Origin: Streptomyces tauricus | GTDB lineage: Bacteria > Actinomycetota > Actinomycetes > Streptomycetales > Streptomycetaceae | Assembly: GCF_014650955.1 (NCBI RefSeq) | Contig: NZ_BMVY01000039.1 | Coordinates: 1 to 64,000 of the forward strand | Length of the DNA stretch: 64,000 nt | Direction: 5' to 3' | Translations under genes and position numbers: made by a program | Shown here: positions 39,549-48,702 of the stretch, piece by piece | Layout: the number at the start of each line of letters is the position of its first letter | How positions within the stretch are numbered: the stretch's first letter is position 1 | Notes under the pieces: generated by a model | Database searches by the model: none | Told to the model about the DNA's origin: nothing | What the model saw: only the letters and a program-made list of their open reading frames with translations

Positions 39549-41939
39549 TCAGGCCGGCGTCGGGGGGATCTGGGCTGTGATCAGGGACGGCAGTCTTGTT
39601 GTGCGGGGCTTGGCCGGGATCTCTGCCACCGCGTGCGGCAGGGCCTGTTCCACTCCGTGGACCACGGAGAGGTGGCGGTCGGCGCGGCCGAAGGCGGTGT
39701 AGACCCAGGGCCTGGAGAGCGCCTGCGCCGCGTCGCCGGGCAGCACCACGACCGCGGCGGGCCAGCGGACCCCGACGGCCTGGTGGGCGGTCAGTGCCCA
39801 GCCGTGCCGCACGGTCTGCTCCACGCGCTCCTTCGGTACGACGACGGGCGCGCCCGCGCACTCCAGGTGCAGTCCGGCGGCGTCGGCCTTCACCACCTGG
39901 CCCAGGACCGAACGGCCCGGCGCGGCGGAGTACGCGATCCGGTCGCCCGGGTCGAAACCGCCGAAGCGGCCGGGGCCCGGGTTGAGCCGCTCCTTCAGCG
40001 CCGCGTTGAGCACGCGCGTGCCCGCCGCGCCGCCGTGGCCCGGAGTGATCACCTGGGTCTGCTCGGCCGGGATACCGATCGCGCGCGGCACCGAGTCGGC
40101 GACCAACTGCACCGTGCGGTGGATCGCCTCCCCGGCGTCACGCACCGGGATGATCACCACTTCCTTGCCGGGGGCCTCGACCTGGTTCAGCTCCCCGATG
40201 CCGATGCCCGAGACCAGTTCGCCGACGGGACCCGGATCCGGGGTCCGCGAGGCGATCTGCGGGCACACCCGCGCGGCGAGCAGATCCGCGAACACCCGTC
40301 CGGGGCCCGCCGACCACAGCACGCCGGGGTCCCCGCTCAGTACGAGCCGGGCTCCGTCGGGCAGCGACTCGGCGAGCATCGCCGCGTTCTCGATGTCGAG
40401 CTGCGGTGCGTCCAGCACGACCAGGAGGTCGGTCCGGAGCATGCCGTCGCGGTCCCGCCCCGGGCCCTCCTCGCCGGAGAGCAGACCGGCGACGGTGACC
40501 ACGACCGCGTCGGGGTGACCGCCCTCGGACGCCTCCCGTGCCTCCTGCCCGCCCGCGCCCGCGAGCAGCTCGGCGAAGCGGCGGCGGCCGTCCGGGTGGT
40601 GGGCGGCGGCGCACACCCTCAGGCCGAGGGACCGGGCCGCCGCCACCAGGGCGGCGGGCTCCGCGCGGGACGCCTCGCCGCCGGTGTGCAGGACCAGGCC
40701 GTGGCCCGCGACCGCCCGGATCAGCCCGGCGGCCGAGCCGGTCGCGGCCGGCTCCCAGGCCGCGGCGGCGCCGTCCTCCTTGGGCAGCGAGTTGACCACC
40801 CGGGCCAGCCCGTCGGCGAGGCTCTCCTCGGCGAGCGCGTACCGCTCCAGACCGATGAGGACCCGCACCGGACGCGCTTCCTCGACCTCTTCACCATCCT
40901 CGCCGCCCGCGCCGCCCTGGGTGTCGTCCTCCTCGGACCGCCGGGGAGCCGGTGGCGTGCTGCCGGGCTCGTCCAGCGCGTCCTGGAAGACCAGGGCGTC
41001 GCCCTCGGCCAGCGCGCTCTGCACGGCCGCGTCGGGGTCGGGCACCGAGCGCTGCGCGAGGGCGGCGTGCAGAGCCGCCGCCTCCAGAGCGGTGTGTCCC
41101 GCCACCGCGGCCTGTTCGAGGAGCCACACGGTGACCGCGCGGCCCCGCCGTTCGTCGTCCGGACCGCATTCCGCGCCGAGCAGGGCCCGGGCGAACCCGT
41201 CGGCCTGCTCGGGACGCACACCCGCCACGCGCAGCAGCTGCCAGGGGTCCTCGCGCAGCTGTCCGTCCGCCCCTTCGCCGAGGGTGGCGGCGGTCTGCGG
41301 TGCCAACGCCTCCGGGGCACCGCCCCGGACGAGCACGGCGCGCACCGCCTCGACGGACTCGGAGGCCATCGACGCCGGGGCGCCGGAGGGAACGGGCTGC
41401 GGGCGGCGCACCGGCTCCTGCGCGACCCTGCGCGGTGTGGGCTCCGGCCCGCTGAAGACGCTCGCCGAGGGCTTCTCGCCGCTCTCCACCGCCCGGACGG
41501 CCGCGAGCAGATCGGCGGCCTTTCCGCTCAGTGCCGTCCCGGCCAGGACCGGCCCTTCCTTCTCCGCCTTCCGGCGCTCGATCCGCTCCCGCAGTTCCCG
41601 CTGCGCGGCCAGCTCGGCTTCGGCCTCGGACAACTGGACCGCACCCTCGGCAACGCCCTCATCGGGACTCCCGGTGGCCTCCGCCGCGGTCTCGGTGCCC
41701 TCCGCGGCGGTCTCCGTGGCCTCGCCCCCCGGGGAGCCGGAGGAGCCAGAGCCCTCAGCCGCGTCCGCCGCATCCCCCTCAGCCGCGTGACCCTCGCCCG
41801 CATCCCTCTCGCCCGGCGAGGCGCCCCCGCCGGCCTCGGTGCCCGGCTGATCCCCTGCGCCGGGCGTCCCGGACTCGGGACCGGCGTCCGGCGTCCCCGG
41901 CTCTGCTTCCTCCGCGGCGGCGGACGGCTCCGTGGTCAC
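39549..41939 (-). CDS. RecD2-like helicase homologue with degenerate ATPase motifs
   Basis: This 796-residue protein starts at a GTG overlapping the aldo/keto reductase stop (GTGA). The first 200 residues are acidic and low-complexity, followed by helix-hairpin-helix-like segments (RAVLVRGGAPEALAPQTAATLG, WQLLRVAGVRPEQADGFARA). The core aligns with RecD2 but its motifs are ruined. Motif I is LHTGGEASRAE in place of GGPGTGKT, motif II is VVLDAPQLD in place of VDEASM, and motif III GDPGVLWS lacks the Gln. The C-terminus keeps family features (LTAHQAVGVRWPAAVVVLPG, WVYTAFGRADRHLSVVHG). It is probably a DNA-binding pseudo-helicase, not an active motor. Confidence 0.8.
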   Translation of the reverse strand: MTTEPSAAAEEAEPGTPDAGPESGTPGAGDQPGTEAGGGASPGERDAGEGHAAEGDAADAAEGSGSSGSPGGEATETAAEGTETAAEATGSPDEGVAEGAVQLSEAEAELAAQRELRERIERRKAEKEGPVLAGTALSGKAADLLAAVRAVESGEKPSASVFSGPEPTPRRVAQEPVRRPQPVPSGAPASMASESVEAVRAVLVRGGAPEALAPQTAATLGEGADGQLREDPWQLLRVAGVRPEQADGFARALLGAECGPDDERRGRAVTVWLLEQAAVAGHTALEAAALHAALAQRSVPDPDAAVQSALAEGDALVFQDALDEPGSTPPAPRRSEEDDTQGGAGGEDGEEVEEARPVRVLIGLERYALAEESLADGLARVVNSLPKEDGAAAAWEPAATGSAAGLIRAVAGHGLVLHTGGEASRAEPAALVAAARSLGLRVCAAAHHPDGRRRFAELLAGAGGQEAREASEGGHPDAVVVTVAGLLSGEEGPGRDRDGMLRTDLLVVLDAPQLDIENAAMLAESLPDGARLVLSGDPGVLWSAGPGRVFADLLAARVCPQIASRTPDPGPVGELVSGIGIGELNQVEAPGKEVVIIPVRDAGEAIHRTVQLVADSVPRAIGIPAEQTQVITPGHGGAAGTRVLNAALKERLNPGPGRFGGFDPGDRIAYSAAPGRSVLGQVVKADAAGLHLECAGAPVVVPKERVEQTVRHGWALTAHQAVGVRWPAAVVVLPGDAAQALSRPWVYTAFGRADRHLSVVHGVEQALPHAVAEIPAKPRTTRLPSLITAQIPPTPA

Positions 41940-42919
41940 AGCGTGCTCCAGTCGTGATCGGGATAGTGGTGCACGGGCGCCGACACGTCGTCGAGCGCTC
42001 GGCAGATCTCGTCAGGAAGACTAAGGGTCTCCACTGACAACGCGGCCGTGAGCTGCAGCGCGTTGCGCGCGCCGATGATCGGGGCGGCCACCCCTGGCCG
42101 GTCGCGTACCCAGGCGAGAGCCACCTGGAGCGGTGTCACCGCCAGGCCGTCCGCCGCCGTCGCCACCGCGTCCACGATGCGGCTCGCCGCGTCGTCGAGA
42201 TACGGCGCGACGAACGGCGCCAGCTGCTCCGAGGCGCCCCGCGAGTCCGCGGGCGTCGCATGCCGGTACTTGCCCGTCAGGACACCCCGGCCCAGCGGGG
42301 AGGACGGCAGGAGCCCGATGCCCAGGTCCAGTGCGGCGGGCAGCACCTCGCGCTCGACACCGCGCTGCAGCAGCGAGTACTCCATCTGCGTACTGGCCAG
42401 CCGGGTGCGGGTCCCGGGGGCCGCGAGCTGCCAGGTCGCCGCCTTCGCGAGCTGCCAGCCGCAGAAGTTGGAGACCCCCGCGTACCGGGCCCGGCCGCTG
42501 CTGACAGCGATGTCGAGGGCCTGCAGGGTCTCCTCCAGCGGCGCGTCCGGGTCGAAGGCGTGGACCTGCCACAGGTCCACGTGGTCCGTGCCGAGCCGGG
42601 CCAGCGAGGCGTCGAGGGCGGAGAGCAGATGTCCCCGTGAGCCGTCGAAGCGCCGGTCGGGGTCGGGCACACTGCCCGCCTTGGTGGATATGACGAGGTC
42701 CCGCCGGGGGACCAGGCCGTCCATGAGCTGTCCGAGCAGATACTCGGCCTCCCCGTCCCCGTACACGTCGGCCGTGTCGACGAGGGTCCCGCCCGCCTCC
42801 CAGAACCCCTTCAACAGGTCCGCGGCGTCGTGTTCGTCGGTGTCCCTGCCCCAGGTGAGGGTGCCGAGTCCGATGCGGGACACGCGCAGGCCGGTACGGC
42901 CGAGATGCCTCTGCTCCAT
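41936..42919 (-). CDS. Aldo/keto reductase
   Basis: This 327-residue NADP-dependent (beta/alpha)8 oxidoreductase starts MEQRHLGRTGLRVSRIGLGTLTWG at an ATG; the longer frame would need an upstream TTG. Catalytic residues appear as D and Y in LVDTADVYGDGEAE, K in VISTKAG and H in DLWQVHAFDP. Cofactor contacts are GVSNFCGWQL and, near the C-terminus, APIIGARNALQL. It is translationally coupled to the downstream RecD-like gene, an odd pairing that is at least suggestive of conserved linkage. The substrate is unknown, as usual for this family. Confidence 0.9.
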   Translation of the reverse strand: MEQRHLGRTGLRVSRIGLGTLTWGRDTDEHDAADLLKGFWEAGGTLVDTADVYGDGEAEYLLGQLMDGLVPRRDLVISTKAGSVPDPDRRFDGSRGHLLSALDASLARLGTDHVDLWQVHAFDPDAPLEETLQALDIAVSSGRARYAGVSNFCGWQLAKAATWQLAAPGTRTRLASTQMEYSLLQRGVEREVLPAALDLGIGLLPSSPLGRGVLTGKYRHATPADSRGASEQLAPFVAPYLDDAASRIVDAVATAADGLAVTPLQVALAWVRDRPGVAAPIIGARNALQLTAALSVETLSLPDEICRALDDVSAPVHHYPDHDWSTL

Positions 42920-43070
42920 GGGGGCTGAGATTACTGGCCACGAGTCGACACGTGGGAAGCCTGTGGACAACCTTCGTCACATGATCCGCAACGCTGTCCC
43001 TGCCGCTCGGCCCGGCGGCGCGCTAGGGTGCCGGACAAGGGACGTTACTGATCAGTAAGGGGAATCGGCC

Positions 43071-44126
43071 ATGCAGCTCGGGATCAACCTCGGCTACTGG
43101 GGCGCCGGAATGGACGCGGACAACCTCGCCGTGGCCAAGGAGGCCGACCGCCTCGGCTACGCGGTCTGCTGGGCCGCCGAGGCCTACGGATCGGACGCGG
43201 CCACCGTGCTGAGCTGGGTCGCCGCCCAGACCGAGCGCATGGACGTCGGGTCGGCCATCTTCCAGATCCCGGCCCGCCAGCCCACGATGACCGCGATGAC
43301 CGCGGCCACCCTGGACTCGCTCTCCGGCGGCCGTTTCCGCCTCGGCCTCGGCGTCTCGGGACCGCAGGTCTCCGAGGGCTGGTACGGCGTCAAGTTCGAC
43401 AAGCCGCTGGCCCGCACCCGCGAGTACGTCGAGATCGTCCGCAAGGCGATGACCCGCGAGCGCCTGTCGTACGAGGGCGCGCACTGGACGCTGCCGCTGC
43501 CGGGCGGCCCGGGCAAGCCGCTCAAGCTGACCGTGCACCCGGAGCGCGAGCACATCCCGCTCTACATCGCCGCGATCGGTCCGAAGAACCTGGAGCAGAC
43601 CGGCGAGATCGCCGACGGCGCCCTGCTGATCTTCCCCTCCGCGGACCACCTGGAGGACACCGCGATCAGGCATCTGCGGGCGGGCCGCGAGAGGGCCGGT
43701 CTGACCATGGACGGCTTCGACGTCTGTCCGACGGTGCCGCTCGCGCTCGGCGAGGACAAGGACGTGACGGCGCTGGCCGACATGTTCCGCCCGTACACCG
43801 CGCTCTACGTGGGCGGCATGGGCAGTCGCAAGCAGAACTTCTACAACCAGCTCGCCCAGCGCATGGGTTACGAGCAGGAGGCCGCCGAGATCCAGGACAA
43901 GTACCTGGCCGGCGACAAGGAGGGCGCGGCGGCCGCCATTCCGCACCAGCTCATCGACCAGACCACGCTGCTCGGTTCCGTGGACCGCATCGCCGACCGG
44001 ATGAAGGCCTACGCGGCCGCCGGCGTCACCACACTCACGCTGGCCCCGGCGGGCTTCACCCTGGACGAGCGGATCGCCGCGCTCCGGGCCGGCACGGAGG
44101 CCGCGGAGCGAGCCGGAGTGGCGTAA
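43071..44126 (+). CDS. LLM-class F420-dependent oxidoreductase
   Basis: This 351-residue luciferase-like (beta/alpha)8 flavin/F420 enzyme has the family opening MQLGINLGYWG and WAAEAYGSDAATVLSWVAAQT. Later landmarks are AIFQIPARQPTMTAMTAATLDSLSGGRFRLGLGVSGPQV, IPLYIAAIGPKNLEQTGEIADGALL and the C-terminal LGSVDRIADRMKAYAAAGVTTL. Actinobacterial members of this kind use reduced F420 to act on carbonyl, C=C or nitro groups. The substrate cannot be deduced. It is probably monocistronic, with aagggg before the start, and diverges from the aldo/keto reductase gene. Confidence 0.92.
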   Translation: MQLGINLGYWGAGMDADNLAVAKEADRLGYAVCWAAEAYGSDAATVLSWVAAQTERMDVGSAIFQIPARQPTMTAMTAATLDSLSGGRFRLGLGVSGPQVSEGWYGVKFDKPLARTREYVEIVRKAMTRERLSYEGAHWTLPLPGGPGKPLKLTVHPEREHIPLYIAAIGPKNLEQTGEIADGALLIFPSADHLEDTAIRHLRAGRERAGLTMDGFDVCPTVPLALGEDKDVTALADMFRPYTALYVGGMGSRKQNFYNQLAQRMGYEQEAAEIQDKYLAGDKEGAAAAIPHQLIDQTTLLGSVDRIADRMKAYAAAGVTTLTLAPAGFTLDERIAALRAGTEAAERAGVA

Positions 44127-44396
44127 CCGCGCCGAGCGGCGCGGGTCCTGCCGGTGCGGGCCGGGCGGTGCGGAAAGTTCTGCGGCCGTGGTGGGGGCTC
44201 GGGGGTCTTCCCCGCCACGGCCGTCAGGGAGAACAACGCGCGACGGCCCGCTCGGTTACGCGCCGGGCAGACCCTTCGCGTCCACCGTTCGGCGGATTTG
44301 TCCGACACAGGTGTTGCCGCACCCCTGACTGCCCATTTGACTCGTTCTTTGCGGAGTCCCGCACGGAGACGAGGCTCCCGCGTGGAGGTGGCAGTC

Positions 44397-45185
44397 ATGC
44401 TTTCGGCCAAGAGTCTTTTCCAGGAGATCATCGACAACGACGAGTCCTTCCGGCTCTTCTGCTCCATCGCCGCCAGCGGCGAGACCCAGGGAGGCTGGGA
44501 GAACGCGCGTATCGCGGCCCTCGTACCGGAGGCCGAGCGAGCGCTCGCGCCCAAGATCACCCGGCACGGCGCGGACGAGGACAAGCACGGCCGGATCTTC
44601 AACGCCCTCATGAAGAAGCGGGGCCTCACACCCGTCGAGGTCCCGCCCGACACGGATTACACGATGCTCCTGGAGAAGAACGGCATCGGCCTCACGCACG
44701 ACAAGCTCAAGCGTGACGAACCGCTCACCGTGCAGGACATCGTCACCTACCTGTCCCACAGCAGGGTCACGGAGCAGCGTGCCGCGGACCAGATGGTGAT
44801 GCTCCGCAAGGACTTCGGGGACCACCCGGAGATCGGCAAGGCCGTCCGGATGATCTCCGACGACGAGGACAACCACCTCGCCTACTGCCACGAGGAACTG
44901 CTGCGCTTCGCCCGGGCGGGCCACGGCCGGACCATTCAGCGGACACTGCGCGAGTGCGCACTGGCCGAGGTCGGCGTCTACCGCGACGTCAGCCTCGCCG
45001 TGATGGCCCACATGACACCCATCCTCGGCTGGTCCCGGCCCAAGGCGGAGCTGCTCGCCACGGGCATCCGCGCCATGTACGCCTGGGAGCGGACGGTCGG
45101 CTGGCGGCGGATGGTCTCCCTGAAGATGCCGGAGCGGCGCGACGCCCTGGGCGGACCGGCGACGGCGGCACCCGGCTACGCCTGA
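44397..45185 (+). CDS. Ferritin-like di-iron domain protein
   Basis: This 262-residue helical protein starts MLSAKSLFQEIIDNDESFRL, with ggagg before the ATG. The much longer upstream extension in this frame is Arg-rich and non-coding in appearance. Two E/D-x-x-H signatures characteristic of ferritin-like four-helix bundles are visible: KITRHGADEDKHGRIF near residue 60 and MISDDEDNHLAYCHEEL near residue 160. A C-terminal amphipathic part (AYAWERTVGWRRMVSLK) follows. It could be an oxidase, hydroxylase or iron-handling protein. The 270-nt gap in front of it contains no gene I can support. Confidence 0.8.
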   Translation: MLSAKSLFQEIIDNDESFRLFCSIAASGETQGGWENARIAALVPEAERALAPKITRHGADEDKHGRIFNALMKKRGLTPVEVPPDTDYTMLLEKNGIGLTHDKLKRDEPLTVQDIVTYLSHSRVTEQRAADQMVMLRKDFGDHPEIGKAVRMISDDEDNHLAYCHEELLRFARAGHGRTIQRTLRECALAEVGVYRDVSLAVMAHMTPILGWSRPKAELLATGIRAMYAWERTVGWRRMVSLKMPERRDALGGPATAAPGYA

Positions 45186-45287
45186 CCGCCCGGCGCACAC
45201 CGCCCCCGCTCGCGACCGGCCGTCACACGCGTGGCGCGACCTCCACGCGCGCGTGGCGCCTCGTACGCGTCACGCGCGCGTGGGCCC

Positions 45288-45319
45288 GTCGTGGCCCGGA
45301 CGCACCCCCGGGCCACGAC
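45288..45319. terminator. Bidirectional terminator before corA
   Basis: gtcgtggcccgg / ccgggccacgac is a perfect 12-bp stem with an 8-nt loop between the ferritin-like gene (+) and corA (-). The preceding 80 nt are full of acgcgcgcgtgg-type alternating purine-pyrimidine repeats. Confidence 0.8.
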
Positions 45320-45322
45320 CGG

Positions 45323-46357
45323 CTACAGCCACCCCCGCCGCTTGAAGAGCCGGAACAGCAGCACCTCAAGGAACACCATGATCACGACGACCGCCGGATA
45401 GCCCCAGGTCCAGCGCAGCTCCGGCATGTGCTCGAAGTTCATGCCGTAGATCCCCGCGATCATCGTGGGGACCGCGGCCATGGCCGCCCACGAGGAGATC
45501 TTCCGCATGTCGTCGTTCTGCCGCACGCTCATCTGCGCCAGGTGCGCCGACAGGACGTCCGAGACCAGCCGGTCCAGGGACTCCACCGACTCGTTGACGC
45601 GGGTCAGGTGGTCGTTGACGTCCCGGAAGAACGGGTGCGCCTTGTCGTCGACGAACGGCACCGCGGGACCGACCACACCCGCGCCCGCGAGCCGGTTCAA
45701 CGGCACGGACAGCGGCCCGGTGGCCCTGCGGAACTCCTGGATCTGCCGCTTGAAGGTGTAGATCCGGGACGCGGTGTGCCGGGAGCCGCCGTCGTCCGGC
45801 GAGAACACCTCCGCCTCCAGCTCCTCCAGGTCGGTCTGCAGTTCGGTCGCCACCTCCAGGTAGTGGTCGACGGTGGCGTCGGCGATCGCGTAGAGCACCG
45901 CCGTCGGACCCAGCCGCATCATGTCCGGGTCCTTCTCCAGCCGGGCGCGCACGGACTTCAGGGGCGAGCCCTCGCCGTGCCGCACGGTCACCACGAAACA
46001 GTCGCCCAGGAAGATCATGAGCTCCCCGGACGAGACGGTGTCGCTGTCCGGCTCGTACGTCACCGGCTTGAGGACCGCGAACAGCGAGTCGTCGTACACC
46101 TCCAGCTTGGGGCGCTGATGCGCCTTCAGGGCGTCCTCGACGGCCAGTTCGTGCAGCCCGAACTCGTCCGTGACGAGATCGAACTCCCGCTCCGTCGGCT
46201 CGTGCAGCCCTATCCACACGAAGGCGTTCCCGTAGGCGCGTGCCGCGGCCAGCGCGTCGGACATGTCCTCCGGGCCCTCGGTCCGGTGCCCGTCCCGGTA
46301 GATGGCACAGTCCACGATCACAGAGCGAATTCTCCTGTCACTGATTCTCCGGCGCAC
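45323..46357 (-). CDS. corA: CorA-type magnesium/cobalt channel
   Basis: This 344-residue pentameric divalent-cation channel of the inner membrane has an N-terminal alpha/beta cytoplasmic domain (AFVWIGLHEPTEREFDLVTDEFGLHELAVEDAL), a long stalk helix and two C-terminal membrane helices. The selectivity signature GMN lies in IYGMNFEHMPELRWTWGYPA between the helices, and the protein ends in a basic FKRRGWL. The annotated ATG is the longest option. A GTG at codon 13 (VIVDCAIYRDG) is also plausible. It diverges from the phosphatase gene with only 26 nt between starts, so their promoters overlap. Confidence 0.93.
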   Translation of the reverse strand: MRRRISDRRIRSVIVDCAIYRDGHRTEGPEDMSDALAAARAYGNAFVWIGLHEPTEREFDLVTDEFGLHELAVEDALKAHQRPKLEVYDDSLFAVLKPVTYEPDSDTVSSGELMIFLGDCFVVTVRHGEGSPLKSVRARLEKDPDMMRLGPTAVLYAIADATVDHYLEVATELQTDLEELEAEVFSPDDGGSRHTASRIYTFKRQIQEFRRATGPLSVPLNRLAGAGVVGPAVPFVDDKAHPFFRDVNDHLTRVNESVESLDRLVSDVLSAHLAQMSVRQNDDMRKISSWAAMAAVPTMIAGIYGMNFEHMPELRWTWGYPAVVVIMVFLEVLLFRLFKRRGWL

Positions 46358-46383
46358 TCGGTAGGGCGCCTACGCTGGGCCGC

Positions 46384-47070
46384 ATGCCCACCTTGATCCT
46401 CGTCCGGCACGGACGCTCCACCGCCAACACCGCGGGACTCCTCGCCGGATGGACACCCGGCGTCGCCCTCGACGAGCGCGGCAGCGCGCAGGCGGCGGCG
46501 CTGCCCGGGCGCCTCGCGCAGCTGCCGATCGCCGAGATAGTCAGCAGCCCCCTCCAGCGCTGCCAGGAAACGATCCAGCCGCTGCTGGACGCCCGTCCCG
46601 CCCTGACGGCCCACTCCGACGAACGCATCGGGGAGTGCCACTACGGGGACTGGTCCGGCCGCAAGCTCGCCGAACTGTCCGGCGAGCCGCTGATGGAGGT
46701 CGTGCAGTCGCACCCCTCCGCCGCGGCCTTCCCGGGCGGTGAGTCCATGCGCGCCATGCAGACCCGCGCCGCCGAGGCGGTACGGGAGTGGAACGCGCGC
46801 GTGGAGCGCGATCACGGCAGCGACGCCGTCTATCTCATGTGCTCGCACGGCGACATCATCAAGTCGCTCGTCGCCGACGCACTCGGTCTTCATCTGGACC
46901 TCTTCCAGCGGATCTCCGTAGAACCGTGTTCCATCACCGCGATCCGTTACACACGACTGCGGCCATTTCTCGTACGCCTCGGGGACACCGGTGATCTCGC
47001 CTCCCTCGCGCCGCACGAGGAGCCGTCCGGCGGCGATGCCGCGGTCGGGGGCGGTGCGGGCGCACCGTGA
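46384..47070 (+). CDS. Histidine phosphatase family protein (MSMEG_4193-type)
   Basis: This 228-residue phosphatase has the RHG motif at the start (LILVRHGRSTANTAG) providing the phospho-accepting His, the VSSPLQRCQETIQPLL arginine region, ERIGECHYGDWSGRKL, and MCSHGDIIKSLV with the second catalytic His. The family is the putative phosphomutase-like group found beside mshC in actinobacteria. The start follows cctacgctgggccgc without a Shine-Dalgarno, suggesting a leaderless mRNA. The substrate is unknown, and small phosphorylated metabolites are more likely than proteins. It heads the cluster phosphatase - DUF3090 - SCO1664 - mshC. Confidence 0.88.
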   Translation: MPTLILVRHGRSTANTAGLLAGWTPGVALDERGSAQAAALPGRLAQLPIAEIVSSPLQRCQETIQPLLDARPALTAHSDERIGECHYGDWSGRKLAELSGEPLMEVVQSHPSAAAFPGGESMRAMQTRAAEAVREWNARVERDHGSDAVYLMCSHGDIIKSLVADALGLHLDLFQRISVEPCSITAIRYTRLRPFLVRLGDTGDLASLAPHEEPSGGDAAVGGGAGAP

Positions 47071-47173
47071 TCGTCGGCCGCAGTAGGGTGATGCGGTCGA
47101 AGCAGGGCAGCAGTTGTCAGCAGCAGACGCAAGTGACGGCATAAGCAGTCGATCGATCCAATGGAGACAGGAC

Positions 47174-47764
47174 GTGTCCCGTCAGGTGTTCCTCTACGAC
47201 CCGCCGGACCGTTTCGTAGCCGGTACGGTCGGGCTGCCAGGGCGCCGTACCTTCTTCCTCCAGGCCTCCTCCGGCCCCCGGGTGACCAGTGTCGCCCTGG
47301 AGAAGACGCAGGTCGCGGCCCTCGCCGAACGAATGGACGAGCTTCTCGACGAGGTCGTACGACGCACCGGGGGCATCGCCCCCGTCCCCGTGCTGCCCCC
47401 GACGGAGGTCTCCGACACCGCCCCGCTCGAAACGCCCGTCGAGGAGGAGTTCCGGGTCGGCACCATGGCCCTCGCCTGGGACGGCGACGAGCAGCGCATG
47501 ATCGTCGAGGCGCAGGCGCTCGTGGAGCTGGACGCCGACTCCGAGGAGGACCTCGCCGCCGCCGAGGAGGAGCTCCTCCAGGACGAGGAGAACGGGCCAC
47601 CGATGCTGCGCGTCCGGCTCACCGGCGCACAGGCCCGGGCCTTCGCCAAGCGCGCCCTCGAAGTCGTCAACGCCGGCCGGCCGCCGTGCCCGCTGTGCAG
47701 TCTCCCGCTCGACCCGGAAGGACACGTATGTCCGCGCCAGAACGGATACCGCCGCGAGGCGTGA
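47174..47764 (+). CDS. DUF3090 family protein
   Basis: This 196-residue protein starts VSRQVFLYDPPDRFVAGTVG at GTG after ggagacag. The ATG 20 codons upstream lacks family-like sequence. It shows the DUF3090 pattern, including GRRTFFLQASSGPRVTSVALEKTQVAALAERMDELLDEV, FRVGTMALAWDGDEQRMIVEAQAL and a C-terminal CPLCSLPLDPEGHVCPRQNGYR, which has a Cys4-like zinc knuckle. The gene overlaps the SCO1664-family gene by 37 nt, implying tight coupling. The function is unknown. The zinc knuckle and the invariable partner gene suggest a two-protein complex. Confidence 0.92.
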   Translation: MSRQVFLYDPPDRFVAGTVGLPGRRTFFLQASSGPRVTSVALEKTQVAALAERMDELLDEVVRRTGGIAPVPVLPPTEVSDTAPLETPVEEEFRVGTMALAWDGDEQRMIVEAQALVELDADSEEDLAAAEEELLQDEENGPPMLRVRLTGAQARAFAKRALEVVNAGRPPCPLCSLPLDPEGHVCPRQNGYRREA

Positions 47765-48603
47765 CCACGGCCGAACTGCTCACCGAGGGCGAGCTGACCG
47801 TCCGCGGCCGCATCCGTGAGGCCTCGAACGCGGTACTGCTGTGCGACGTGTCGTACGAGGGGCGCGAGGCGTCCTGCGTCTACAAGCCGGTCGCCGGCGA
47901 GCGGCCCCTGTGGGACTTCCCCGACGGCACCCTCGCCCAGCGGGAGGTCGCGGCCTACGAGGTGTCCGAGGCCACCGGCTGGGGGCTCGTCCCGACCACC
48001 GTGCTGCGCGACGGCCCGTACGGGCAGGGCATGTGCCAGCTGTGGATCGACCCGCCGGGCGACGACCCGGGTGACCACCCGGACGGCGGCGAAGGCGGCG
48101 GCGGTGACGAGGGCATCGGCGGAGGTGCCGGGCTGCTCGCGCTCGTCGACGCCGAGGAGCCGGGCGAGGGCTGGAAGGCCGTCGGTCTCGCCGAGGTCGG
48201 CGAGGGGCGCACCGCCCTGCTCGTGCACGCCGACGACGAACGGCTGCGCAGGCTCGCCGTCCTCGACGCGGTGATCAACAACGCGGACCGCAAGGGCGGG
48301 CACCTGCTGCCCGCCTCCGGGGGACGGCTGTACGGAATCGATCACGGCGTCACCTTCAACGCCGAGAACAAACTGCGGACGCTCCTGTGGGGCTGGGCGG
48401 GCGAGAAGCTCACCGCCGAGGCCGTCGAGGCCCTGGAACGGCTCAGGGAGGCCCTGGGAGGGCCGCTGGGCGTACGGCTGGCGGAACTGATCACCGAGGC
48501 GGAACTGGACGCCACACGCGCCCGTGTGGCCGGTCTGCTCGCCTCCGGACGGCATCCGGAGCCCTCGGGGGAGTGGCCAGCGATCCCGTGGCCACCCGTG
48601 TAG
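47728..48603 (+). CDS. SCO1664 family protein, PI3/4-kinase-like fold
   Basis: This 291-residue protein starts MSAPERIPPRGVTTAELL at an ATG after ggaagg, inside the DUF3090 gene. It matches what I know as the SCO1664 family. Kinase-like motifs are visible: EASCVYKPVAGERPLWDFPDG (candidate ATP-binding Lys), LAQREVAAYEVSEATGWGLVP, then LDAVINNADRKGGHLL, a catalytic-loop-like D-x-x-x-N-N-x-D-R, and LYGIDHGVTFN in the position of the metal-binding DFG. That arrangement recalls phosphatidylinositol 3/4-kinase-like and HipA-like folds. The phosphoacceptor is unknown. The stable link with DUF3090 and mshC suggests a conserved actinobacterial pathway. Confidence 0.85.
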   Translation: MSAPERIPPRGVTTAELLTEGELTVRGRIREASNAVLLCDVSYEGREASCVYKPVAGERPLWDFPDGTLAQREVAAYEVSEATGWGLVPTTVLRDGPYGQGMCQLWIDPPGDDPGDHPDGGEGGGGDEGIGGGAGLLALVDAEEPGEGWKAVGLAEVGEGRTALLVHADDERLRRLAVLDAVINNADRKGGHLLPASGGRLYGIDHGVTFNAENKLRTLLWGWAGEKLTAEAVEALERLREALGGPLGVRLAELITEAELDATRARVAGLLASGRHPEPSGEWPAIPWPPV

Positions 48604-48702
48604 CCCGGACGCACACTCCGGGGCCGCGCGCAAGAACGCCTCTCAGGCCATCTGCCCTGGTCCGGTTCGTATACGGAACATCCGTCCGGTTAGGCTCAAG
48701 GT

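Noticed and set aside
39213-41957. 914-codon frame antisense to the RecD-like gene
   Set aside because: Gly/Arg/Leu-rich shadow; the opposite strand has a coupled start and recognisable helicase-family motifs.
44154-44396. 81-codon extension of the ferritin-like protein
   Set aside because: Arg/Ala-rich with no family features; ggagg stands before the internal ATG.
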